NCBI GenBank assembly: GCA_033239125.1
Contig: BSWB01000006.1
Coordinates: 35,332,001-35,396,000, forward strand
Direction of reading: 5' to 3'
DNA from: Fagopyrum homotropicum
Lineage: Eukaryota > Streptophyta > Magnoliopsida > Caryophyllales > Polygonaceae
DNA length: 64,000 bases
Below, piece after piece: positions 1 to 12,449 of the stretch. The stretch's first letter is position 1. Every line of letters starts with the position of its first letter. The notes beneath the pieces were generated by a model. It was given only the letters and a program-made list of their open reading frames with translations. It did no database searches and was not told the origin of the DNA. The translations under genes were made by a program, and so were the position numbers.

Positions 1-1074
1 AAGGAGTAAAGTTCAACTAAATAACCCAAATTATGTTAACATATGCATGTTAATTACACTCATACACAACTCTACTCGCTCAAGTCTCTTCATTTTTCAA
101 CATCAACACATAAACACATCAAACTAAGTAATTTGCTCCTCCACAAACAATAATAAGAAAATCTTTAAAAAAATTGTTATATCTAAGAGAATTCATTTTT
201 TTTATTCTATAATCTACTCGATTTCACCTTACATTAATAATTCTTTAATTGATGGACCAAAACATTTTCGTTTTATACCAATACACGAAAACATTGTTTT
301 AATTATGCTTTTATAATGGATGTCGATATACTCCATTACAAGAATTAGTTGTTCTTTAAGTCATTTGCTTTTGTTAAAAAATATGTTTTCTTTTGATTAA
401 AACAAAAAGAAAAAAAGTTTTTTCTTTCAACAAAAATTAATTTTTTTAAGACTACTCAATATTAACAAATCCGAAGTGATATTGTATATTGTAATAAAAT
501 AATATAATTTGCGAACTTTAAACCATGTGCTCAAGTTTTACAACAGACTATTCATGGAAAAGTCATATATAGATTTTGTAGTGTATATTCATAGATATAT
601 GAATGAATAAGAATATACAATTAGTATGTATATTTATTCTACTTTATGTTTTATGAATGAATTTATCACTTTTATTAAATTGAAGTTGGAAGGTAAGAGT
701 TTAATTAGGAATACATTTACTAAACATATTTATATCATGTGCCTATTTACTGAAAAAAAATCTCAAAAAGACTTATTTAACTAATTTGACCATGTTTTAT
801 GAGAAGTGAAAGTGTTGTTAAGACGTTTATTCAATGTATATCGACCATGCGGCATCCAAAAGCTCATGCATGACAAGGCTGTAAAAAAAAGGAGAGTACA
901 CATGCTTTTCATTTGATTTGAAGTTTCTTCTATGTGAAAAACCACGATTCCTCTTCTTTCTTTCTTTCTTTCCATTTTTAAATTGTTGGTTCTCTCATCG
1001 ATTTTCTCCATTTTTTTCAACAATGATTCGTCAACAAAAGTTCCACTAAAAAATTGACGAAAAGAACAAACAAT
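1..1074. other. AT-rich intergenic DNA, nothing recognised
   Basis: Very AT-rich sequence with poly-A and poly-T runs. The short open frames on the minus strand (781-1023 and 1017-1211) have low-complexity translations and no recognisable domain. I see no gene, RNA or transposon terminus. Confidence 0.6.
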
Positions 1075-1675
1075 AGTATATGTTCACTTATCTTTAAAAC
1101 ATGTGTAAACACGTTAATATCATTCTTCGTTGTTTTGTTTGTCATATTGCTACTTTGGAAAACAATTTTGATTTCTAATATATAATATATGTTCACTGTT
1201 TTGTATGTCATATGTGTTACTTAGTAAAATAGTTTTGATTTCTAAAACAAACAAATGTTTTCACATATTAATATCATATGTTTATGTAGCTTTACTATTT
1301 CATATGTTCATTTAGTTTTAAAGCATACGGGCAACAAATTAATAGACTATGTTCATTGTTTTGTATGTCATATGTGCTACTTAAACAATTTTAATTTTTA
1401 AAATAAACATATTTTTGCACATATTAATACCATTTGTTCAATTGACGTTTAAAATATATGTTCAAACATATTAATACCATATGTTTTTAAAACAAATTTG
1501 ATTTTTAAAACAAACATATATGTTTGTACAGATTAATACCATATGTTCACTAAGATTAATATATATTCACCTAGCTTTAAAATATATATTAATAACATTT
1601 TTTTTGCATGGCATGTGCTACTTAATTAGAAAAACAGTTTTGACATCTAAAACAAACATAGGTTTGATCAATTTG
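1075..1675. repeat. Degenerate tandem array, about 150-250-bp units
   Basis: Phrases such as TATGTTCACTGTTTTGTATG, a CATATGTGYTACTTA block and a block like TTTTGATTTCTAAAACAAAC recur about four times (near 1075, 1188, 1347 and 1600), separated by variants of CATATTAATACCATATG. Unit length varies and identity is low. It is an old AT-rich tandem repeat. I cannot link it to a named family. Confidence 0.5.
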
Positions 1676-2520
1676 CATTGACGGCCTCATTGAAACCCGA
1701 AAACACTAAAATCTAAAAGTAAAGAGAGAAATATGTTTGGTTCATAAGAAAGGCTAACTAAATAAGTCGATAAATGAAAAAGAAAATTGTGATTTGAATC
1801 CTGATAATAGAAAGATTGAATACGCACAAAAACAAAAATCTAGGAAATTGAATCCGCAAAGGAAGACAACAAGAGGAAATTGATCCCGTGAACACGAAGA
1901 AGATAAACACATCCAAATTTTTATCTATTCATAACAATTAAATAACATCAGATCTGTCGTTACGGTTCGTTTTTATTTCTCACCGTACTAATGATTCTCA
2001 TTTGATCATAACTCGCTATATTGAATAATGTGTGTGCGCGTGCGGGGAAGAGTATGATAAGAAAAGAATCAAAACACAACATTCAACTAACTAATGCATG
2101 TTCATATCGATCAACATATATTGTATAACATAGGATAAAAAATAGTATAAAGCATTATTGATATGAAATCAAAGATTGGGCAAGCTGTCGCCACCTTTTT
2201 CTTACATCAAATCATGGTCGCACACAAATTCAAATTTATAAGTACACCATTGCCATCACATCCCTACCATCGTCGGATGGCCTGGTACTCATCTCCTTAT
2301 CAATTCTAACAGTTCCTGCAAATGGCCCATAATATTATGCCAAATTACAGGGAATTGTAATATCATATGATCCGTAGATCCATAGCTACCTATTATGGTC
2401 CAGCAAGGTTATAATCATCATCACATCTATATATGTGTACAAAATATATACATTCTCACACCCAATTCCTTTTTTATACAATCATAATGACCTTAAAATC
2501 TCATGTATTCGTATTTTCTT
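1676..2520. other. Intergenic / 3' flank of the NAC gene
   Basis: AT-rich sequence downstream of the minus-strand NAC stop codon. It should contain the NAC 3' UTR and polyadenylation region, but I cannot place a cleavage site with confidence. No other gene was recognised. Confidence 0.5.
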
Positions 2521-3563
2521 CTAAGAGTACCAGTTTAAGCCAGCAATCTGGAAAGGGTTTGCTTCTCCTTGAGGCATCTGAACTGGTTGAAGCTCATGAA
2601 TCAGCCCAGCCATGGAGTTTTCTCTGTCTGAGAACATCAGGGACGGCATCATAGTCGTCTGCTTCAATGGCGGAATACACAAACCCGATACTTGACTAGA
2701 TTTGTCGACGTTAACTGGTTCAGGCATTTTATCGAACAGGTTGTGAGCGTCATGATGACGGGACTCCATCATCATCTGCGATCCAGAAGGGATAGCGTAG
2801 GTTGAAGCTGCAACCGATGACCGTCCGACGTGGCGCGTTACGAGCAACTCTTCGTCTTCCCTCTCGTGATGGCCATCCACTGTTCTTTTTTCGTTCTTCT
2901 TGTATATTCGGCACAGTACCCAATCATCAAGCTACAACAATCGTTCAATTCAATTTATATACACAACGATGTTGGATCATATGGGGAATTTTGAATTGGT
3001 TTAGAGAAATTTACCCTGAGAGAGCCATGGTTGTTTTGTCTAGGATCATATCCACGAGGTTTGTTACCAGTAAGTCTATATTCATGCATAATCCAGTTGG
3101 TTTTAACTCCTTTAGGAGGCTTGCCACCGTAAAACACCAGCGCCTTCTTCACCCCAACCTTCTGTGTCCCACCTGACGTCAGCACCGGCTTGTCCGTACC
3201 CGTCGCCTTCCAGTAACCGGATGTCGCCGCCCTGTTTGGCCTTGCGCCGTTCGGATACTTCCGATCCCTCGGACTGAAGAAGTACCACTCTTGCTCACCA
3301 AACGTTGCCTTAGCTGATCAATTTTTAGAATTATATAAAACACGATCTTCTTAATATATGGAATCATAAGTAGTGATTAGTTTACCTGGAAGCTCCCAGG
3401 GATCGAACTTATAGAGATCGATATCTGCGATGATCGAAACAGGGAGAGGATCAGATTGAGCTTTCTTTTTAAGGTAGTGAACCACCAACTCTTCATCCGT
3501 CGGATGAAATCGGAAACCCGGCGGCAGATTCGGGCCTCCGGCGAAGGTGGACGTATCCCCCAT
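2521..3563 (-). CDS. NAC-domain transcription factor, three exons
   Basis: Plant-specific DNA-binding transcription factor, expected in the nucleus. Exon 1 is 3563-3386, exon 2 is 3313-3015 and exon 3 is 2931-2521; both introns (72 and 83 nt) have GT-AG ends and the joined frame gives 295 residues. All NAC subdomains are visible: A with LPPGFRFHPTDEELV (about 13-27), C with KYPNGARPNRAATSGYWKAT, D with VGVKKALVFYGGKPPKGVK, and E with WVLCRIYKK at the start of exon 3. Introns sit at the usual NAC positions. The start is the ATG of MGDTSTF; the frame continues upstream without another ATG. The roughly 120-residue C-terminal tail is the variable activation region. Subdomain A resembles the NAP/NAC018/NAC025 branch more than ATAF1, but an orthologue cannot be named without a tree. 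It appears intact and expressible. Confidence 0.95.
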
Positions 3564-3675
3564 AAAGATCTCCGGCACCGATGGATCCAAACCGGCTGAT
3601 TCTATTGCCAAGGAACTAGAGGAATTGAATGGGAAGATCAATCGAGAGGCTTGAATTCGATGGTCAGTTATGATA

Positions 3676-3684
3676 TTTTATATA
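3676..3684 (-). promoter_or_regulatory. TATA box of the NAC gene
   Basis: Read on the minus strand this is TATATAAAA, about 115 nt upstream of the NAC ATG, which would leave a 5' UTR of roughly 80-90 nt. Position and sequence fit a canonical plant TATA box. The transcription start itself is inferred. Confidence 0.6.
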
Positions 3685-3768
3685 CAGGTGTTTGTGTGGG
3701 GACGGATATTGGAGAAGTACAACTTGGAGCGGCGTGCTATTTAATGCTTTCAGCAAATCAACAGCTGA

Positions 3769-3858
3769 CACGTGGTAAGGGTGTTCGTAAGTAATTTTCG
3801 CTGGTCATCACGGTGATTTTGAGGAATGCATATTTCACCATTCACCGTCTAACACGTG
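3769..3858. promoter_or_regulatory. Two G-box/ABRE-type CACGTG sites upstream of NAC
   Basis: Perfect CACGTG palindromes at 3769-3774 (context ACACGTGG) and 3853-3858 (context ACACGTGT), about 205 and 290 bp upstream of the NAC ATG. G-box/ABRE cores bind bZIP and bHLH factors. Stress- and ABA-linked NAC genes often carry them, so ABA-responsive control is plausible. That is inference from motif and position only. Confidence 0.5.
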
Positions 3859-5012
3859 TCTGGATTAGTATTCATTCAAAGTAAGAAATGTGAACTTTTC
3901 CTTGTATGTTATTGTAATTGTTTTTGCTTAAAGGTAAATTCATAAATAAAAAGTAATTTTATAACCAAGAAAATTTTGATTTCATATATTATAATAATTT
4001 AATAATTGCTAAGGACTAAAACGACGTCATTTTCACCTTCAAAGTTCAAACTATCAAATGGCGGCTCTATCGATATGGGTCGTTGTGGAAGGTGGAGTGA
4101 GGGTGAGTACGTGCCAAACTACTTGTTGATTAACATGCAATATGACCTATCTATTATATATAGCATTCATTGCTGTAAGGAAAATAACACTTCACTTTCT
4201 TCGACTTTTGTTGTATTGCTAATATAAACTAAACTTCTCTTCATTTAAAATTAATTTGTATCAATATAAATTAAACTCATATTAATTTAAGATTAATTTT
4301 TAATTTTAAATATAGTTAATTGAAGGGCAATCTTATAACTATGCCTTTTTGAAAAACTAGAGTAGTAATTAGGCTTTTTAATGTTTCAGTTAAGTAAATA
4401 TACCCCCAACTTTTTGTATTTATTTTCAAACTCTACACATTTTTATCTCGAGGGGTACATTTACTAAACACAAAACTAGAAAAAGCCTAGTAAACCAAAT
4501 TGTTTCTTAATTGAAGGGGTAAAAAGAGAATTTGAGATAGATGTGTTAAAATAAACCCCTATAAATTGTACATTCACGATTCATCGTTGGTTACACAAAA
4601 CTCTAGTCAAGTCCACAACCGTCATTTCTTCGTCTTCTTCACCTCGAGGATGGTCTTCGACGTCGCCCGCCGCCGAGTCCGTTGGAAAATCTGCATCACT
4701 AGTCGTCTCTGTCTACATCGAGAGTCGTCACCGATAAACCTAACTATTGGGAAAGCCGCACTAGTAGCTGAGGGAAACCTAGTCGTCGGATCTGAGAAGC
4801 GTGAAACATGCACAAGAGCCGCAACCTATAACCTGCACAACCCCATATCTAGCATCAACTTGAAACTGCCGAGCCCAAATCTCGGCATCCAAGATGCCAG
4901 ATCTCGCCGAAGGAAGCTTGTTGTTGGCCACCCTCGTCGCATCGGAACCCTGACCGATAACCGTCGCCGTGCATCTCCCATCAACCCTATCTAGTGTTCC
5001 TCACATTTTGAG
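3859..5012. other. Intergenic, no supported gene
   Basis: Distal NAC upstream region followed by mixed-composition DNA. A 142-codon open frame (4566-4994, plus) is arginine- and serine-rich with no recognisable domain or homologous motif, and a second frame overlaps it on the other strand. I do not call it a gene. Confidence 0.5.
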
Positions 5013-5665
5013 TAAATTACAAAAGGACACCTATGCTTTATAATTATGTTAATGACTCGCATTTTTTAAATTTACTCTTAAAAGGAAAATTACAAAAATT
5101 GGCTCACATTTATATTTACGGAAATGACCCAAAACTTTTGGAAGTTTACAAATGTCTTAAATTTAATTATTACAGAAATGGCCTAAGTTTATAATTACAT
5201 AAAATGTCCCAATATTTATAACTATACTTATTGGCCAAATTTTTTACCAATGGAGTTAAACTTGTGTGGTTGATATCATGTATTGTATTAAAAATTGTGT
5301 TTTAACAATGTGTAATTGAAATTGGGTATTACATTGGATAATTAAAATTGGGTATTAATGTTGTGTATTGCATGAAAATGGGTATCAACATTGTGTATTA
5401 ACATTAGATTTTAAGTATAACTTGAGAAAAAAATAAGAATAAAATACTCAAGTTCATTTAGTTCCGGTTGGTAAAAGGGTGGGAGGGTGGAACTGACATG
5501 CAGAGTTCGAAGTGTAACTCGACTTTGGGTAAACGACTGACATTGGGTTTGAGCTTGTGTAACTCGACCTTGTGTAAACGAGCGATACATCTTGGGCTTG
5601 AGATTGAGTAACTCAACCTTGAGCAAACGACGGATCTTGAACTTGTGTATTAACATTAGATTTTT
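5013..5665. repeat. Degenerate short tandem repeats
   Basis: Two repeat types in series. From 5013 to 5240, phrases like AATTACARAAATGGCC...TTTATA recur every 40-50 bp. From about 5275 to 5660, units combining AATTGGGTATTA/ACATTGTGTATT and then GTAACTCGACCTTG...AAACGA recur; the block CTTGTGTATTAACATTAGAT at 5641 echoes 5391. Copies are old and diverged. Confidence 0.45.
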
Positions 5666-6374
5666 ATATTTTTCTTAGACGACCCGATAGAAAAACAAGA
5701 AGACGAATGTAGGGCCCCGTTGCTGAGAAGAAGATAGACAAGTGGATTTTCCATGAAACGTCATTTGTTAAATTGTGTTCAATCATGTACAATTAATCTC
5801 CATTCCCTTTCCTTATCGAGAGCCGGACCCGCACAAACTATGATACCATATGAATTCATTTCACACCCTTCACAAATTTTGTCTTCCACTTTAACTCCAA
5901 TTTTCAATTTTTTTTTAATTTAAGTAAATATTTATAACATTTTCTAAATGACACTATATAAAAATTTGTCATTAATTTATATATTTTTACTTTTCGTTGA
6001 TTAAATAATGGTGTGGTAAACTTATAAAAAACTAATAATATAATTTTTTATTATGTATAATAATACACTTAAAATATTGAAATGTATATTTTAACCTTTT
6101 TTTTTTTCAAATTGTAAAGTGTAATTAACGAGTTATGTGCTTTAGTCATGTTTATGTCTAAGTATATGGTGAATAGTTTGGGGAATGTGTTTATCTGATT
6201 AAGAACAATTCTAGATTTAATGGGTCGAGTGATCCGAGAGCAGGTTCGTTGAGCTATGTGGGTGATGGAGCTGGTCCGAATAATTGAACAAGTCTTTTGG
6301 ATTGGGTTCATGCCGCTCCTCTCTTCTTCTCATTTTCTCTTCTTCCTTTTAGAGCTTCAAGTTCAAACTGTGAT
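5666..6374. other. Intergenic, nothing recognised
   Basis: AT-rich sequence with poly-T runs near 5905 and 6100. No open frame with a recognisable domain and no transposon terminus, up to the MITE target site at 6375. Confidence 0.5.
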
Positions 6375-6377
6375 TTA

Positions 6378-6663
6378 GGGCCCGTTTGGTTTAAACTCCG
6401 AAAACGAAAACGGAATGAAAACAAATCTAGTCTATTAGTATACCATTGTTCATGAAAGTTTTTGGAATAATTCTTTGTGGTGTCATGCAAAATGCATTTG
6501 GTTCCCTCTATTTTGATTACTTTTGATACCCTATAGGGTAACAAAAATGGAGGAATCAAGTGCATTTTGAATGATTCCAAAATTATTCATGAACAAAGTA
6601 AATATATGGACTAGATTCATTTCCATTCTATTTCCGTTTTCGAAATTTAAACCAAACGGACCC
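6378..6663. mobile_element. Tourist-like MITE (PIF/Harbinger type)
   Basis: A 286-bp element with inverted ends: the left end GGGCCCGTTTGGTTTAAA matches the reverse complement of the right end, GGGTCCGTTTGGTTTAAA, and similarity continues inward through a CGAAAACGGAA-type block. It is flanked by TTA on both sides (6375-6377 and 6664-6666), the 3-bp target duplication typical of PIF/Harbinger. The interior is also roughly palindromic, so the whole element can fold back. It has no coding capacity and would depend on a transposase in trans. Confidence 0.8.
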
Positions 6664-6666
6664 TTA

Positions 6667-7236
6667 GGCTAATTTTGCGTTACAACAACTTGAAAGGAAC
6701 TTTAATTTGAACCACCACTTGTGTTGGTGTGAGAAGAAAGTCATTTGACTTTTATACTTGTGTGATTTTGTCAGTTCTTCACCTTTTTTATACTCTATGT
6801 TTTATTCGTTGTTTTACGTTTTTTTTCAATCTTCTATAATCTCTTGTTGTTGTTTTTAAGTTTTGGGACATATAGTGGATTATGTCTTCCTGATATCCCG
6901 GGATCGGAGGAACTTTGTTTATGTGTCTCATTAACAAATCATTTGTCTTTTGTGCTCTTAAAATCAGTCATTCTATATCGATTTTGTATGAGTTTTATAC
7001 ATTTGTTATCCTTTTATTTTTTTCATATTGGTATTAAATCTTGTATTAAAATTTTGCGAGAATTTTTTTTATGTTGTATCTTTATCGCATAACTATTTTT
7101 TGAAAAACTTCCGTTAGTTTCCTTATCTTTAGATCTAAATATCTAGTTTAAGTATTCGTTAAAACATCCTTAAAACTTTAGAGTCGGAGCTTTTGTTAAC
7201 TCGTATAGTCAAGATATGTTTTGATATGGCTTTGAA
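6667..7236. other. Intergenic, nothing recognised
   Basis: T-rich stretch between the MITE and the Tekay-like LTR. An open frame at 6844-7092 is hydrophobic and low-complexity; it most likely reflects T-richness and is not called. Confidence 0.5.
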
Positions 7237-9145
7237 TGTAACACCCCAAATTCTAGGAATTCGGGATGCTACGGGCTAGGACCTCACAATGAGTCCCGAC
7301 CCTTAGCTTGACAACAATCTCACCGGATCTTGCAACAAGACACAAACAAATATAAAACTCCAAAATATATTAAAACATCAACTGATAACATAATAAGGAA
7401 AACTGACTCTCAAGCGAGTATACAATCATAACCTCATGCAACATAAATATGAAAATCCAAAACCCGTTTTACAATGTACGGGAACCCCGACTGACCACTT
7501 CGACCAGATCACTCGACATCATCCCTAACCTGCAAGACATCTACACAATGGATAATCCATTAGCTAACATTCTATAAATCAGAATAACTATAACAACACA
7601 AACACATGACAAGTATTAAAACACATAAAACATGCTCACACTCAAGCCGGTTATTATCTTTCATTAGACTATACACTTTACTAATTCAACTTCTTTTGTG
7701 ACACGAGAATATCCCGAAACTCGCCTCTCTCCCCTTATACCAACAAGATTGGATCCGATGCATCTCGTTGTTTACCTATCTGGACTATTTGCAAAGAACC
7801 TCCTAGTCTCTTGTAGAATTGGACAAGTTGCCACCGCCCGGCTATCATACACTTGGACCAATCAACATAAAAGGTCGTCCTAGCATGGTCTTAATATTAA
7901 CATCTAGCACACAACACTATCACAACTAAGATAACACATAGAAGTAAGCTAAGTAAGCCCAAGGGACTTACCTGTCTCAAAGATATTCCCAACTCAAAGA
8001 TCACACTCAACTTCCCGTACAAAAGTACTTTATGTTTGCTCAGACAAGGCATCCAAATAAGAAACTACCCGATATGCTAAAAGTCCTCAACTTCTAGTCT
8101 CAATGATCTCTGAAAGATCATATAGCACTATGATAGGATACTCCTAATCCTAGTCTCAAGATCCTCATAAGATCAACATTCATACCACAAGCTCGAAGCT
8201 CTCAATCCACTTCCAAACACCTAAGAATCCACAAGCCACTAACTGACATTCTCACTAGTTATGCTTGGTCCAACCTAGCATGCTACAACTCTAGGATCAA
8301 CAACGACGAAAGGAAGGAAGTGACATACCACCAAAGCGGTATCCACTATAGGCAAGGCACGACCGTGGGGAACGAGAGGCGCGGACGCGGTGACAAGCTC
8401 TGAGACACCACGACCGCGGTGACACTGAGCCGCGGGGGCGGTGGCTAAGGAAAGGCGCGGGTGCGGTGATGCACAGACGCAGGTGCGGATAACTCCAGGG
8501 ACGAACATCGAAGGTCCTTCGACGAGCAATAACCTCCTTCTAGGCCGGCTTTCCTCTACTTTATGTTTCTCACACAACACTACCACAATTACTATAACTT
8601 GGATTTTACCAACAACACCGGACACAAAGGCAACAAACATAAATCAAGAATCGATCTTGATTCCTTGTTAGGAAGAGAATGAATGAAGAAGAAGAAGACG
8701 GAAGAAGCAAAGGAAGACATAATGTCGAATCTAGATACTTGCCTAGGCATCTTCGGTCTCCAATCCACGTTGAGAAGACTGCAACTCGCACACCACTAGA
8801 AAAAAGGAAGAACAATTGAGAATGAAAAGGATGTAGAAAGAAGAAGAAGGAGGGGGAGATGAACGTACGTAGAATGGAAGGAAAAGAGGTAAGAGGTTGT
8901 TAGGGTTAGAAGGTATAAGGATGTGGCAAGGAAAATATCGTATCTTCTGAAAAAAGAAAATAAAAGAATGACGGTTACAAAAAGATCGCCCACAATTTGT
9001 TGCAAAACTTCACCCACAGCCAAGTCCTGCCGTGACCGCGGGCCTCTGAGGCTGCGGGGACGGGAACGTCCTTTTGGCACCGGCCTTGTGGTTCCGAAAG
9101 GAGTCCTAGAAGTCGGTAACCGGAATGAAATTTCCGGTTGTTACA
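7237..9145 (-). mobile_element. 3' LTR of minus-strand Tekay-like Ty3/gypsy element A
   Basis: The plus strand begins TGTAACACCCC and ends GTTGTTACA, the inverted TG...CA ends usual for this group. Immediately outside the right end the minus strand reads TTTAAGGGGGTCTGA, a polypurine tract, which fixes orientation (element on the minus strand, this copy its 3' LTR). The 1909-bp LTR is homologous in its first part to LTRs at 45712 and 46670. A GC-rich patch of repeated GCGG/CCGC words lies at 8355-8490. Open frames over that patch on both strands are not genes. No second LTR of A is visible. Confidence 0.85.
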
Positions 9146-9628
9146 TCAGACCCCCTTAAATACAAGTTTCGTACTAAAACTTAAACAAACGCTAGTGTTC
9201 TCGGTCTCACATGATGAGGTATGCACACCAGGAAACCTGAAGGCATCATCCTTCTAGTCTACTCACATGATCTACTTATGCTACACAACAGGATCTAACA
9301 ACTCACACATCTCATTCCCTTACGGGACACAAACCATACAAAATATCACATATACCATAATTCACTCAAGGAAGGAACTAGGACTCACCCGTTGCTCTTC
9401 TAGGCACCTCTAATTCGGCGTAAAACTCAGGATAGTTTTTCTGTATACTATCCTACCGTCTCTCAAATGACCTCATCGGCTAATCGTCTCGAACACTGCA
9501 CTCTCATCATTGGTATGTCATTTGACCGTAAGCGTCTTGTACCATGCTATAGGACATCTACCGGATGCTCTACAAATGTGTGGTCGGCTCGATCACTAAG
9601 TCATCATGACTAAAAATGTGTCTCGGTT
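9146..9628 (-). other. 3' untranslated region of element A
   Basis: Non-coding sequence between the polypurine tract (9146-9162) and the end of the decayed integrase. No other features are visible. Confidence 0.55.
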
Positions 9629-10660
9629 CTAGTATGTACTCTCATAGTTGAGACAAATGGAAGACCAGGTGAACACCTCTAATCTCAGCGGCAATGCAAG
9701 TTTGTATGCCACCTCCTCAACTCCCTCAAGGATCTCAAAAGGTCCCACATATCGAGGACTCAACTTCCCCTTAATGTCAAAATGTCTGACGCCTAGGGTC
9801 GGTGATACTCTCAACCATACCTGATCTCTCACTCTAAGCTTTAGAGGCACACGCCTCTTATCAGCATAAGACTTCTGGTGACTCTACGCGGCTAACATCC
9901 GCTCTCAGATCATCGCTACTCGGGCCATGGCATCTTGTACCTTCTCGGGAGCTACTCTACTATCACTACTTGGCTCATCCCAGCATAACGGTGTACGATA
10001 TCTCCGCTCATACAGCGTGTCATAAGGAGCCATCCTGATCGACGCGTGCCAGCTGTTGTTGTACAAAAACTCAACCAAAGGGAGGTGGTTTGGCCGCACC
10101 TGCCCAAATCTAGCACATAGGCTCTCAACATGTCATCAAGGGTCTGTACAGTCCTCTCAGACTAACCATCCTTCTGAGGAAGATAAGCGGTCATGAAGTG
10201 AAGACTCGTACCTAAGACGGCGTGCACCTACTTTAAAAACTGCGATGTAAACCGTCTATCTCTATCCAAGACGATAGTCATCGGTACTCCATGGAGTCTC
10301 ACTTATGCCTAGTGAATTCCTCTACTAACTAACTCACCAACCACGTTTTCCTAATAGGAATGAAATATGAGGTCTTTTCCAGTTGATCTACCACAATCCA
10401 AATAGCGTCAAAGCTCCTACTCGGTCTTAGACCGGTGACGAAATTCATGGAGATGTCTTCCCACTTCCATTGTGGTACTGGTAGTGGATGAAGCTCTCCT
10501 CCTAACCTATGGTGCTCAATCTTGACATGTTGACAGGTCTCACACTAGGCTACGTACCTAGCCACATCGGGCTTAAGCTTGCCCCACCAAAAATAACGTT
10601 TGATGTCCTCATACATCTTACTCGCACCTGGGTGTACTAAGTAAAGTGTAGTGTGTGCCT
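9629..10660 (-). pseudogene. Decayed integrase of Tekay-like element A
   Basis: Minus-strand remains of a Ty3/gypsy integrase in several frames. From 10660 downward I can read a CxxC-containing zinc-finger tail (CETCQHVK), then WKWEDISMNFVTGL and DAIWIVVDQL, which contain the core and its first or second acidic residues. Next come LPLVEFLYNNSWHASIRMAP with the CWDE phrase (about 10099-9905), and the C-terminal KLSPRYVGPFEILE (about 9780). Stops and frameshifts break it repeatedly, so it is inactive. The wording of the core and C-terminus matches the Tekay/Del group. The rest of pol is missing because element B begins at 10661. Confidence 0.85.
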
Positions 10661-12449
10661 TGCTACGCTAGAAATGCATAACACAAAAGTCTTACAATTT
10701 ATAACTCGATCTAATTTCCTAAATCCTAGCGAACCCACAGTGTATGGGTCGTTTTGTAGCAAAGATAGTATTCAGAGGTCGAACACGAAGACTAAGGTGA
10801 AATCAAATCAAACAAGTGATCATGGATAGTGCAAATCTAGTCTAAGAAAAGAGAATGAAATAAAGAAATGAAAATCATGATATTTTTGGGTTTGGTTTTT
10901 GTGGTGATCAAGCAAAGATCACAAATCATGCAAGATTATAAATCAAACAAACGACTCAAGCTAGCAACGCAAACACAAGATATGTAATCAAAGAGAGAAA
11001 AGCAGATTCTAGGGGTTAAGACTTCGGGTTATGGCATTGGACTCAAGCTTCTAATCAACCTTGGACAAGCTACGGTATGTTGGTAAAAGGGTGTTTCTCA
11101 AATGGGATCAATCACCGGGTAGGTCTCATGGTCCACTAATCCCTCACCTAAGGTCCTATTACCGGGTAAGTCTCTAGGAGCTTAGGGTTGGGAATTCTAC
11201 ATAAACCAGATTGCTATCTAGGGGTCAAACCTCTCCTTACCGGGTAAGTCTCAGGAAGGCAAGTCCTAAGCATCAATCCTAGCACACCCAGTCCAATAGC
11301 GGCTTGTGAGGCTCACTACTACCTAGAGTTCATCATCTTTGGTATCTAAGATCAAGAATTACCGGGTAAGTCTCTTCCCTCACTTAGTTTGCTAGCATTA
11401 GGTCACCCTAGGCTAGATTATGCTTAACAAACACTAGGATTTCAACAATCTAACATCCTAACATTCAGATTCATCAATACAAGCACAATAGAACAAACCA
11501 CAGGTAGATCATACAGAACCACAGGCGTGGAATCACATGAACAGGCCATGGTTTTCATCAGAGGTTAGGTTCGAGAAAGCAAATCATCCAAAGGTACATT
11601 CAAGTCTATTCTATTATAGTCCTAACCATCATTCCATTACCCTAGAATCACAACTATTTAGCCAACAACATGTATTTTAAGATTCAAACTCAACAAGCAA
11701 ACATTCATGGCTTCCATAGCAAGAAAATGAGATGAAAATGAAAATGAACAAGTAGTCTTAGCTGAATATGAGATTAAACAAGACTTACAACCCTTCAAAC
11801 ACAGCTCCAAAATGTTCCTTATAATGCTTTCAAAAGTTCATCAACAAAAACCACTAAAAACTCACTCAAAAGTTCACTCTAAATCTCTATCTTGATGTGT
11901 TGTTCTTCCTCCAAAATAAGAGTGTTTTTCTTCTCTTCCAAGAACTCCCAATGTGGATAATGATAACATGTGAGAGAATGTGGGAGCCTCCTCTAGCAAC
12001 AGCCCGCAGGACCACTTATATTCTCCACCAAGAGTAAGGGTCGGGCAAAGAGATCGTGGGACACGTGTCAAAGCCGTCCAGAGAAAACCACGGGCGTGGT
12101 TCTGGCCTCTAGGCCGTGGAAATGCCTGTTCAGCTCTCTTTGGATCATTAACCCTTGAGTTGGTGCAAGGCATGCACCAACAAGGTCTTTTGTGTTCTCC
12201 TTTGCTCCTAGCTTGCTCCTTAATGAGTCCGGAAGTGTGCCATCACGAGGAACGATCCTCGAATGTATCGATTAAGCTCCAAAAGTTCCCAAAATACCTA
12301 CAAAACCGACAAGAGTTTGTGTAGGCGTCTATTTCGACAATATGCATGAATTATGCGTAAACGTCATGAACTAATGCCAAACCATGCATGAATAACGGGA
12401 AAAACTATCTAAATGAATGCCTAAACTAACGTCATAAATCGTGTCATCA
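10661..12449 (-). mobile_element. 3' LTR of minus-strand Athila-like element B
   Basis: The plus strand starts TGCTACGCTAG, abutting the element A integrase, and ends GTGTCATCA beside AAATACCCCATAC, which is the polypurine tract GTATGGGGTATTT on the minus strand. The 1789-bp LTR carries four copies of ACCGGGTAAGTCTC or a close variant (11117, 11160, 11239, 11358) and the palindrome CCACG-GG-CGTGG at 12088-12099. Its terminal CACTGTGGGTTCGC-type phrase (minus sense) is shared with the LTR ends of C and G. The element's other LTR is not in the window. Open frames at 11874-12324 on both strands are shadows. Confidence 0.8.

Noticed and set aside
3564..3641. Longer N-terminus for the NAC protein
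   Set aside because: The upstream in-frame extension begins at TTG and has no ATG; the NAC family normally starts shortly before LPPGFRF, as at 3563.
4566..4994. 142-codon plus-strand open frame
   Set aside because: No domain, Arg/Ser-rich, a second frame overlaps on the other strand, and no promoter or splice context supports it.
8275..9159. Several 70-120-codon frames on both strands
   Set aside because: They lie inside the LTR of element A and follow its GC-rich word repeats.
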